This document shows positions 1 through 6,537 of a stretch of 11,999 nt of DNA, one piece after another. Within the stretch, counting starts at the first letter, position 1, and each line of letters opens with the position of its first letter. Both the position numbers and the translations under genes were made by a program. The notes beneath the pieces were generated by a model. The model searched no databases. It had not been told where the DNA came from and worked only from the letters and a program-made list of their open reading frames with translations. This DNA is from an uncultured Eubacteriales bacterium (GTDB lineage: Bacteria; Bacillota; Clostridia; Christensenellales; Borkfalkiaceae), in NCBI GenBank assembly GCA_900547645.1, contig URHP01000048.1, positions 1-11,999 of the forward strand. Direction: 5' to 3'.

Positions 1-1605
1 ATTTAATTTAGGTACGAGTTGAGATTTTACAACGTGCGGTAGCTGCTTTTCATCACCGACCAAGACAACTTTTTTCGCCATAGAAAAAGCTATTACGGCA
101 CTTATCAAATCCACCTGGCTGGACTCATCAATAATAACGCAATCGTATAAGTAATTTTCACCAGAACAACTTCTTATTGCATGAGTAGTGCTGTAAACGA
201 CGGGATACCTCTTTGTAAAAGCTCCAAACTTCGACCTATAATTTCTTGCAGTAAAATTACAATCGTTCAAACCCTTATATCTTTCCTGTAAAGCATATTT
301 AAAAATATCATACGACAATTTCTTTTGCTTACTAAGTAGTTCCGTCAGGTTATTCGAATCAATATAATTTTTCTTTTCTGCCTGTGCCTGATTAAGTTCT
401 GAAATTTTAACATCATAATATTTGTTTTTCAAATATTCGATAGCATCTTCTTTATTTTGAGCAATACCCTTTAACCTGATAATACCAAACCTGAATAAAA
501 TTCTTACCCTGTTAAAAAATCCTGTAACTTTATCGTCTGGCAAAGTTTCCAATACCGAGGCCAGTTCCAACAACTTTGCGCTGGTATATTTTTTATTCTT
601 TAATGTTTTAGGAACGATTCTTTCTTTGATTTGATATTCAGCATCGTTAATTTCTTTTTCGACCTCATATTCATCTATTAGTTGCGCTATTTTTGCGGTC
701 TCTAAACTAAGCTTCAAATATGTATCTACCCCATTGCTTGTTTGTCGCAAATATCTTGCACTATTACCGATAACTGACTTTTCATCTATTTTTACTGCGG
801 TATATTTTCCTTCAAAAAAAGTTTCTACATTTTTTGCGTTGCCTAAAAACGCATTAAGGTAGCCAAACCCCGCCGCCTCAAATTTATCTTTTACATTTCT
901 TGTTGCCTCATTATTTCCGGAAACAACTGCAACCGAGCCACCCTTAGCAATATAATTTGCAACAATATTAAGAATTGTTTGAGTTTTACCTGTTCCGGGA
1001 GGGCCTTTAATTATAGACAAGTCTTCTTCCAGAGCGGCTTTTACTGCAACCCTTTGCGATAAATTTGTATCGAAAGGGTAAATTATTTCTTTTTCAGTCT
1101 TATCCTTCTTTAATTTGCCCGACAAAAATTTACCTAAAACACAGTCCTCTAAAACACTCAACTTGTCCAGTTGATTAAAGAGAAAATTGCCCCCGTCCTC
1201 GGTAGGCATCAACACCGCTATCTCTTTCAAATAGTCTATAAAGTTCTTAATACCACTTTTCTGGGAAATATCGGAAACCAACTTAATATCGCTTCTGCTA
1301 ACCAATTTAGTGTTACCCGAAGCAAAAAACAATTTGGCATACTCATTAAAAACAATAATCTGGTATACACCTTTCACAGGCACTCTATCGCAATATACAA
1401 TTTTCCCCGTAGTATCCACAATGACGGGTTTATCATAAATTATTAAGTCCCTCCAGCGTTTCCAGTAGAAGGTAGCATTTCCGACATACTTTATTCTGCA
1501 AGCATTTTTTTGGGCATCAAACCATTGAACCTGCCTGGTAATATCTTCCCACTCGCCTGTCCCTTGTTTAATTTGCAGTATTAAAATTTCTCTTTCATTC
1601 ATCAT
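1..1605 (-). CDS. Superfamily 1 helicase (UPF1/DNA2-like, COG1112-type), C-terminus cut by window edge
   Basis: An uninterrupted minus-strand frame of 535 codons runs from ATG at 1605 off the left edge; I checked every line for in-frame stops. An in-frame TAA directly precedes the ATG, fixing the N-terminus, with a modest AAAAGG ribosome site 11 bases upstream. A Walker A motif GPPGTGKT is at residues 201-208. Walker B (VIIDESSQVD, acidic pair at 493-494) and the motif III segment VLVGDEKQLP (about 514-523) follow. The order and spacing are those of SF1 AAA_11/AAA_12 nucleic-acid helicases. Between Walker A and B lies a long charged, partly helical insert (about 280-440). The first 200 residues are an accessory domain I do not recognise. 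Motifs IV-VI and any C-terminal nuclease would lie outside the window. Such helicases occur in repair and in several anti-phage systems; linkage to the kinase operon suggests defence, but this is inference. It is AT-rich, like its two neighbours. Confidence 0.88.
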   Translation of the reverse strand, partial: MMNEREILILQIKQGTGEWEDITRQVQWFDAQKNACRIKYVGNATFYWKRWRDLIIYDKPVIVDTTGKIVYCDRVPVKGVYQIIVFNEYAKLFFASGNTKLVSRSDIKLVSDISQKSGIKNFIDYLKEIAVLMPTEDGGNFLFNQLDKLSVLEDCVLGKFLSGKLKKDKTEKEIIYPFDTNLSQRVAVKAALEEDLSIIKGPPGTGKTQTILNIVANYIAKGGSVAVVSGNNEATRNVKDKFEAAGFGYLNAFLGNAKNVETFFEGKYTAVKIDEKSVIGNSARYLRQTSNGVDTYLKLSLETAKIAQLIDEYEVEKEINDAEYQIKERIVPKTLKNKKYTSAKLLELASVLETLPDDKVTGFFNRVRILFRFGIIRLKGIAQNKEDAIEYLKNKYYDVKISELNQAQAEKKNYIDSNNLTELLSKQKKLSYDIFKYALQERYKGLNDCNFTARNYRSKFGAFTKRYPVVYSTTHAIRSCSGENYLYDCVIIDESSQVDLISAVIAFSMAKKVVLVGDEKQLPHVVKSQLVPKLN

Positions 1606-1675
1606 TTAGTTAAAAACCTTTTAGTCTTTCGCCTTTAATACACTAAAACCAAATACATGTCGTCAAAGATTGTGT

Positions 1676-1688
1676 GTTATACTATAAC
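1676..1688. repeat. 13-bp palindrome, candidate operator
   Basis: GTTATA-C-TATAAC is a perfect 6-bp inverted repeat around one central base. It lies in the 94-base gap between the resolvase-like gene and the helicase gene. No terminator is visible in that gap, and I found no convincing -35/-10 pair for the helicase. The palindrome could be a binding site for a regulator such as the HTH protein encoded just upstream, or chance in AT-rich DNA. Confidence 0.3.
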
Positions 1689-1699
1689 TTCTTTTGCCG

Positions 1700-2578
1700 T
1701 CACTCACTTTTTAGTTGCCTTAGTTTTCTGTAAAAGGTTGAGCGCGAGTTTATGGATAGCTTGCGCATTGCCTCTTGCTCTGAAATAATATTGTTCTCAA
1801 ATTCATAAGCAACCTGTTTTAACAAGCGATAGTCTACTTCTAGCGGTCTTCTGCCGACATATCGTCCCAATGCTTTTGCCTTTTCGCGCCCTCGCTCTCG
1901 GTTAGTTTTATTGTTCCTGCTCATACTCACGAGCATATTCCTAAGCAGATACAACATTGCTTTTCTTTCCTGAGGTTGAAGATATCTGCCTTCGCTTTCA
2001 ATATAAATATTTACCCCCGTCTGCAATAGTTGGTACATGTTTCCGACCATACTTGCATTAGTACTTTCAAAATCACTCAAACTATCGATCGACAGAATGT
2101 CGTCCGGAGTAAGCCTGTAATCATTGATGTTTTCAAACCCTCTGATTTTCTGCGGTTGTGCAGGCTTTCTCACAACCAAGAGATTGTCGTCCCCGCACTT
2201 CATTTCGCTTCTTAAAAGCCACTCAAATCTGTCGTAATAATCCAGCCCGACAGACTCCATCAAATGCCTGACGTCCTCTCTAGATTCACTCGGCGTGCGC
2301 ATACTTATAAATGACGGGGTCATGTTTACCCTGAAATATACCTGCCTTCTCAAATCCATGTTGATGCCTGGAATTCCCTGAAACAATCCCTTAGGAAGAC
2401 TGTCTATACATTCCCAATACGGCTTAATAATATACTGGTAATTCTGATCATCAAATCTTTCAAAAGTCACTTCTCCGACGGAATACCTGTTATTATCCCT
2501 GTCATAGACCTTTATAAGACCGACATTTCTGAAATATGGACGACCGCTAAGCGGACGATTATATTCATTGTAGTACAT
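1700..2578 (-). CDS. HipS/N1-like domain fused to degenerate serine-resolvase C-terminus; putative antitoxin/regulator
   Basis: 292 residues. The C-terminal half (about 157-292) resembles a Tn3-type resolvase. TPDDILSIDSL is followed by a helical stretch and GVNIYIESEG, which correspond to the end of the catalytic domain. An E-helix with ERGREKAKALGRYVGRR and a resolvase-type helix-turn-helix (about 264-286, EQEAMRKLSINSRSTFYRKL) follow. The DRLGR motif of active enzymes reads DSLSDF (165-170), so its two arginines are missing and recombination activity is unlikely. Residues 1-145 are additional. The stretch 96-135 (PSESRED..., DRFEWLLR, GDDNLLVV) resembles the HipA N1 / HipS pattern, but I hold that weakly. 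The RBS AGG at 2585-2587 overlaps the kinase's last codon and stop, 6 bases before the ATG, so the pair is probably translationally coupled. Best guess is an antitoxin-repressor for the kinase. A relic recombinase is the alternative. Confidence 0.6.
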   Translation of the reverse strand: MYYNEYNRPLSGRPYFRNVGLIKVYDRDNNRYSVGEVTFERFDDQNYQYIIKPYWECIDSLPKGLFQGIPGINMDLRRQVYFRVNMTPSFISMRTPSESREDVRHLMESVGLDYYDRFEWLLRSEMKCGDDNLLVVRKPAQPQKIRGFENINDYRLTPDDILSIDSLSDFESTNASMVGNMYQLLQTGVNIYIESEGRYLQPQERKAMLYLLRNMLVSMSRNNKTNRERGREKAKALGRYVGRRPLEVDYRLLKQVAYEFENNIISEQEAMRKLSINSRSTFYRKLRQLKSE

Positions 2579-2581
2579 ACA

Positions 2582-3439
2582 TCACCTATCTTTTAATTTA
2601 TCGAATGCCGCCTTTAATATCTTTTCATATCGACGGCGATACATTGTCTTATAAAATTCTCTTCTTATATCGCTAATATCTTCTATTGAATCAATCAACT
2701 TATCTATTTTGTCAAAATCAATTCTAGGTACAATTCTTTTCAATGCGTTATTGCACTCTTCAAACTGTAAACTGCTTATTACTTCGTAATATGAGCTCTT
2801 TTTGCCGTCCAGTTTTATATGTGAAGTCGGATATCGATAAATACGCTTATCCAACTCCTCCTGACAATTTAGCACTTCCGATATTCTCTCATCGGTATTG
2901 AGTCTAGGATACATACTTGAACCGTTGTCGTAAACGGGAGCCATTGAATACTTATTATCTTTTTTTATAAAACCCCAGTTGCCGCCGTGCCTGTCGAAGT
3001 TGCCGTTCAAGGCATCGACTATAAAAATATCCCAGAACCTTTGCACTGTTTCCTGAACGTCTGTCAGCTTTCTGTTTTCTTCAAGCATCTTCTGTATATC
3101 GTCATAGGAATATTGAAACAACTCCTTATCTTCTTCCAAAGAACTTTCACCCACATCGTTGAAATGCACAAGCACTTCGCCAGCTTCACAGAAATTCCTT
3201 AGCAAAACAATATTTTCGCCCTTGTAAACGCCGAGTTCTGTATCCTGAACGGGAATGCCAAAAAGTTCAAATATATGACTTCCCAGATATTCTGAGACAT
3301 GGTTGTAGATCAACCCGATTTCAGAGTTTTTCTGATACTTAATTATATATCTGTTTCCGTTTATGGTTATCTGCCCCTTTCGCTCGGCACCAGAATAAAA
3401 GACGTCTTCATCTATTTTATATTTTGAAAAATCCTTCAT
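2582..3439 (-). CDS. HipA/HipT/CtkA-like serine/threonine kinase, putative toxin
   Basis: 285 residues from ATG at 3439, chosen because AGGAG (3446-3450) lies 6 bases upstream. The longer start at 3487 would place the N-terminus inside the promoter. The N-lobe has the flexible loop SGAERKG (16-22), seen in HipA-family kinases at the autophosphorylated, ATP-binding loop, and the ATP-binding lysine in RYIIKY (K34). The catalytic loop is DALNGNFDRHGGNWGF (142-157; D149 and N154). The metal-binding aspartate is in PVYDNGSS (D171). HipA-family kinases phosphorylate translation factors such as aminoacyl-tRNA synthetases; the substrate here is unknown. The protein lacks the N1 subdomain that precedes the kinase core in classical HipA, like HipT of HipBST, and an N1-like region may instead sit in the next gene. 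All key catalytic residues are present. It is first gene of a minus-strand operon, 3 bases from the resolvase-like gene. Confidence 0.88.
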   Translation of the reverse strand: MKDFSKYKIDEDVFYSGAERKGQITINGNRYIIKYQKNSEIGLIYNHVSEYLGSHIFELFGIPVQDTELGVYKGENIVLLRNFCEAGEVLVHFNDVGESSLEEDKELFQYSYDDIQKMLEENRKLTDVQETVQRFWDIFIVDALNGNFDRHGGNWGFIKKDNKYSMAPVYDNGSSMYPRLNTDERISEVLNCQEELDKRIYRYPTSHIKLDGKKSSYYEVISSLQFEECNNALKRIVPRIDFDKIDKLIDSIEDISDIRREFYKTMYRRRYEKILKAAFDKLKDR

Positions 3440-3445
3440 ACATGT

Positions 3446-3450
3446 CTCCT
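3446..3450 (-). promoter_or_regulatory. Ribosome binding site deciding kinase start
   Basis: AGGAG on the minus strand, 6 bases before ATG 3439. Another ATG at 3443 is out of frame. With the promoter at 3459-3487 the predicted transcript begins only a few bases upstream, so the leader is very short. Confidence 0.8.
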
Positions 3451-3458
3451 TTTGCACT

Positions 3459-3487
3459 ATTTTAACAAAAAATCGCTTTAGTGTCAA
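3459..3487 (-). promoter_or_regulatory. Sigma-A promoter of the kinase operon
   Basis: The -35 TTGACA (3482-3487, consensus) and -10 TAAAAT (3459-3464) are separated by exactly 17 bases on the minus strand. Upstream, at 3495-3515, ACTGTAT and ATACTGT form a near-perfect inverted pair (one mismatch in seven) with 7 bases between them, a possible operator. Confidence 0.8.
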
Positions 3488-3533
3488 TAGGTCTACTGTA
3501 TAATTTTGATACTGTTTTAAAAGTACTTTGTCG

Positions 3534-3573
3534 AAAAAAAAGAGACTGTAACCGAAATGGAAACAGTCTCTTT
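3534..3573 (-). terminator. Intrinsic terminator reading leftward, downstream of ppdK
   Basis: Perfect 11-bp stem AAAGAGACTGT / ACAGTCTCTTT (3539-3549 and 3563-3573) with a 13-base loop. On the minus strand it is followed by a run of eight T (3534-3541). It lies about 140 bases after the ppdK stop and just before the kinase promoter, so it insulates the island operon from ppdK transcription. On the plus strand the downstream tract is only TTTGTGTT, so it is mainly one-directional. Confidence 0.75.
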
Positions 3574-3607
3574 GTGTTATTAAGTTATATACACTACCAT
3601 TGTGATG

Positions 3608-3639
3608 GGAGTAAAACGTGTCCTGAAGAATTTTACTCC
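3608..3639. repeat. 9-bp perfect inverted repeat in the island boundary
   Basis: GGAGTAAAA (3608-3616) and TTTTACTCC (3631-3639) are exact reverse complements around a 14-base loop. No T-run follows on either strand, so it is not an obvious terminator. It lies in the non-coding gap between ppdK and the AT-rich operon. Confidence 0.55.
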
Positions 3640-3644
3640 GAGGC

Positions 3645-3691
3645 GTTTGTAATAATCCCTTGCGATTGAGGCATCAATCGTTATTGTAAAC
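3645..3691. repeat. Long imperfect hairpin in the island boundary
   Basis: The inner stem CGATTGA / TCAATCG (3663-3669 and 3674-3680) encloses the loop GGCA. The outer arms GTTTGTAATAA (3645-3655) and TTATTGTAAAC (3681-3691) pair with two mismatches in eleven. A 7-base bulge (3656-3662) lies on one side only. It starts 25 bases downstream of the ppdK stop on the minus strand. It could be a 3' UTR structure stabilising ppdK mRNA or part of an integration or recombination site. Confidence 0.55.
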
Positions 3692-3715
3692 AGTGGTTTT
3701 TCAGGCGAAAAGCCA

Positions 3716-6361
3716 TTAGCCCCTCGGGTGTTTAATGTTAGCCTGCGCGGCCGCAAGTCTTGCGATCGGGACGCGGAACGGCGAGCAGGAGACATAATTC
3801 AGCCCGATATTGTGGCAGAACTCGATGGACGAAGGATCGCCGCCGTGTTCGCCGCAGATGCCGCAGTGCAGCTCGGGACGAGTCTGACGACCAAGCTCGA
3901 CCGCCATCTTCATCAGCTTGCCGACGCCGACGATATCGAGCCGGGCAAACGGATCGGACTCGTAGATCTTGTTCGCATAGTATGCGGGCAGGAACTTGCC
4001 GGCATCGTCACGCGAGAACCCGAACGTCATCTGCGTCAGGTCGTTGGTGCCGAAGCAGAAGAATTCCGCCTCCTTCGCGATATCGTCCGCGGTGAGCGCC
4101 GCGCGCGGGATCTCGATCATCGTGCCGACCTCATACTTGAGCTCGAAGCCGGCTTCCTTGATGACTTCGTCCGCCGTCTTCACGACGATATCCTTGACGA
4201 ACTTCATTTCCTTTGCTTCGCCCGTCAGAGGGATCATGATCTCGGGAACGATGTTCCAGTCGGGGTGCTTCTTCTTGACGTTGATCGCTGCCTTGATGAT
4301 CGCCTTGGTCTGCATGACCGCGATCTCGGGATAGGTAACGGTGAGACGGCAGCCGCGGTGACCCATCATCGGGTTGAACTCGTGCAGGTCGGCGATGATC
4401 TGTTTGATCTGCGCGACCGTCTTGCCCTGTGCCTTCGCAAGCGCCTTGATGTCCGCCTCGTCGGTGGGAACAAACTCATGGAGCGGAGGATCGAGGAAAC
4501 GAATGGTGACGGGATAGCCGCCCAGCGCCTCGAACAGGCCCTCGAAATCCGCCTGCTGCATCGGCTCGATCTTGGCGAGCGCGGCTTCGCGCTCCTCGAC
4601 CGTATCCGAGCAGATCATTTCACGGAACGCGCCGATCCTTGCGGGCTCGAAGAACATGTGCTCGGTGCGGCAAAGGCCGATGCCCTGCGCGCCGAACGCC
4701 GCAGCCTGCTTTGCATCCTTGGGCGTATCCGCATTGGTTCTGACGCCGAGCGCCTTATACTTGTCGGCGAGCTCCATGATCCTGCCGAAGTAGCCGGAGT
4801 TGGGATCGGCGGGAACGGTGGGGATCAGGCAGTCGTAAATGTTGCCCGTGGAGCCGTCCAGAGAGAGCGCGTCGCCTTCCTTGAACACCTTGCCCGCAAG
4901 GGTGAACTGCTTGTTCTCCTCATCCATCTTGATATCGCCGCAGCCGGAGACGCAGCAGGTACCCATGCCGCGCGCGACGACCGCCGCGTGAGAGGTCTGT
5001 CCGCCGCGCACCGTCAGGATGCCCTGCGCGAACTTCATGCCCTCGATGTCCTCGGGAGAGGTCTCGAGACGGACAAGGACGACCTTCTTGCCCTTCTTGC
5101 CTTCCTTGACGGCGTCTTCCGCCGTGAAGACGATGCTGCCCGCCGCTGCACCGGGGGAAGCCGCGATGCCCTTGCCGACAACGTTCTTCTTGTCTGCTTC
5201 CTTCAGCGCCTTGAGATCGAACTGCGGGTGAAGCAGCATGTCCAGCGACTTCGCGTCGATCTGCATGAGCGCTTCCTGTTCGGTGATCATGCCCTCGTCG
5301 ATGAGGTCGCACGCGATCTTGATGGCGGCGGCAGCGGTGCGCTTGCCGTTACGCGTCTGCAGCATGTAGAGCTTCTCGTTCTCGACGGTGAACTCCATAT
5401 CCTGCATGTCGCGGTAGTGATTTTCCAGGATCTTGCAGACTTCCTGGAACTGCTCGTACACCTTGGGGAAGACTTCCGCCATCTTAGAGATGGGCATGGG
5501 CGTACGGACGCCCGCAACGACGTCTTCGCCCTGCGCGTTGGTGAGGAATTCGCCCATGAGCCCCTTTTCGCCCGTCGCGGGATTACGCGTGAACGCAACG
5601 CCCGTGCCGCAGTTGTCGCCCATGTTGCCGAACGCCATCATCTGCACGTTGACCGCGGTACCCCAGCTGTAGGGAATGTCGTGGTCCATACGGTAAATGT
5701 TCGCGCGAGGGTTGTCCCACGAACGGAAGACCGCCTTGATCGCCTCGAAGAGCTGCTCCTTGGGATCGGACGGGAAGTCCTTGCCGAGCTGCTTCTTGTA
5801 CTCCGCCTTGAACTGGTCGGCGAGCTCCTTCAGATCGTCCGCCGTCAGCTCGACGTCCTGCGTGACGCCCTTCTTTTCCTTCATCTCGTCGATGAGCTTT
5901 TCAAAGTATTTCTTGCCGACCTCCATGACGACGTCGGAGAACATCTGAATGAATCTTCTGTAGCAGTCGTACGCCCAGCGGGGATTGCCCGACTTCTTGG
6001 CGAGCGTTTCCACGACCTCCTCGTTGAGCCCGAGGTTGAGGATCGTGTCCATCATGCCGGGCATGGAAGCGCGCGCGCCCGAACGCACGGAGACGAGCAG
6101 TGGATTTTCCTTGTCGCCGAACTTCTTGCCGCAGATCTTTTCCATCTTGTCGATGTACTCCATGATCTCCGCCTGGATCCCGGGATTGATCTGCCGTCCG
6201 TCCTCATAGTACTGCGTGCAGGCTTCCGTCGAGATCGTGAAGCCCTGGGGAACGGGAAGTCCGATGTTCGTCATCTCCGCAAGGTTTGCGCCCTTGCCGC
6301 CGAGAAGCTCGCGCATCTTCGCATTACCTTCGGTAAAAAGGTAACAATACTTTTTAGCCAT
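3716..6361 (-). CDS. ppdK: Pyruvate, phosphate dikinase (PPDK)
   Basis: 881 residues, close to the about 875-residue clostridial enzyme. It interconverts pyruvate + ATP + Pi and phosphoenolpyruvate + AMP + PPi in the cytosol; in clostridia it often serves PPi-linked glycolysis. The N-terminal ATP-grasp domain starts with LLGGKGANLAEM (about 20-31). The swivelling phosphohistidine domain has GGQTSHAAVVARG with the catalytic histidine at 458. The C-terminal TIM barrel contains GTNDLTQMTFGFSRDDAG and HCGICGEHGGD, with the acid-base cysteine at 836. All hallmark residues are present. An ATG at 6370 lies only one base from AGGAGG (6372-6377), so ATG 6361 at 10 bases spacing is preferred. It is monocistronic: own promoter at 6404-6432 and a terminator at 3534-3573. 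No PPDK regulatory protein (DUF299) gene is visible in the window. Confidence 0.97.
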   Translation of the reverse strand: MAKKYCYLFTEGNAKMRELLGGKGANLAEMTNIGLPVPQGFTISTEACTQYYEDGRQINPGIQAEIMEYIDKMEKICGKKFGDKENPLLVSVRSGARASMPGMMDTILNLGLNEEVVETLAKKSGNPRWAYDCYRRFIQMFSDVVMEVGKKYFEKLIDEMKEKKGVTQDVELTADDLKELADQFKAEYKKQLGKDFPSDPKEQLFEAIKAVFRSWDNPRANIYRMDHDIPYSWGTAVNVQMMAFGNMGDNCGTGVAFTRNPATGEKGLMGEFLTNAQGEDVVAGVRTPMPISKMAEVFPKVYEQFQEVCKILENHYRDMQDMEFTVENEKLYMLQTRNGKRTAAAAIKIACDLIDEGMITEQEALMQIDAKSLDMLLHPQFDLKALKEADKKNVVGKGIAASPGAAAGSIVFTAEDAVKEGKKGKKVVLVRLETSPEDIEGMKFAQGILTVRGGQTSHAAVVARGMGTCCVSGCGDIKMDEENKQFTLAGKVFKEGDALSLDGSTGNIYDCLIPTVPADPNSGYFGRIMELADKYKALGVRTNADTPKDAKQAAAFGAQGIGLCRTEHMFFEPARIGAFREMICSDTVEEREAALAKIEPMQQADFEGLFEALGGYPVTIRFLDPPLHEFVPTDEADIKALAKAQGKTVAQIKQIIADLHEFNPMMGHRGCRLTVTYPEIAVMQTKAIIKAAINVKKKHPDWNIVPEIMIPLTGEAKEMKFVKDIVVKTADEVIKEAGFELKYEVGTMIEIPRAALTADDIAKEAEFFCFGTNDLTQMTFGFSRDDAGKFLPAYYANKIYESDPFARLDIVGVGKLMKMAVELGRQTRPELHCGICGEHGGDPSSIEFCHNIGLNYVSCSPFRVPIARLAAAQANIKHPRG

Positions 6362-6403
6362 GAATAACATTCCTCCTGATTGATTTCATCATTGCCGAAA
6401 ACT

Positions 6404-6432
6404 ATTGTACAACATTTACGATCAAATTTCAA
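6404..6432 (-). promoter_or_regulatory. Promoter of ppdK
   Basis: The -35 TTGAAA (6427-6432) and -10 TACAAT (6404-6409) are separated by 17 bases on the minus strand. This predicts a leader of about 35 bases ending in a consensus AGGAGG. Confidence 0.75.
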
Positions 6433-6537
6433 GCCTTTCGGGAAAAATTTTACAGCGATTTGCAAAGAATTTGTGTCCCCGCGCAAAAAACCGCCGCATT
6501 CCGTTTGAGGGCGCGCCGCGCAGGGCATACTGTCTGC

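Noticed and set aside
1171..1446. Plus-strand open frame of 91 codons
   Set aside because: Lies wholly opposite the N-terminal part of the helicase frame, which is open from 1605 to the window edge.
3440..3487. 16-residue N-terminal extension of the kinase
   Set aside because: It overlaps the -10, spacer and -35 of a near-perfect promoter, and AGGAG directs initiation at 3439.
3728..6367. Plus-strand open frame of 879 codons opposite ppdK
   Set aside because: It is the antisense shadow of ppdK: G+C-rich third positions remove stops on the other strand. The product is low-complexity, rich in Arg, Asp, Val and Leu, and matches no family, while the minus strand encodes an unmistakable PPDK.
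6433..6537. Promoter for the amidohydrolase
   Set aside because: No hexamer pair with acceptable spacing was found; CATACT just before the ATG lacks a matching -35, so a leaderless promoter is only a guess.
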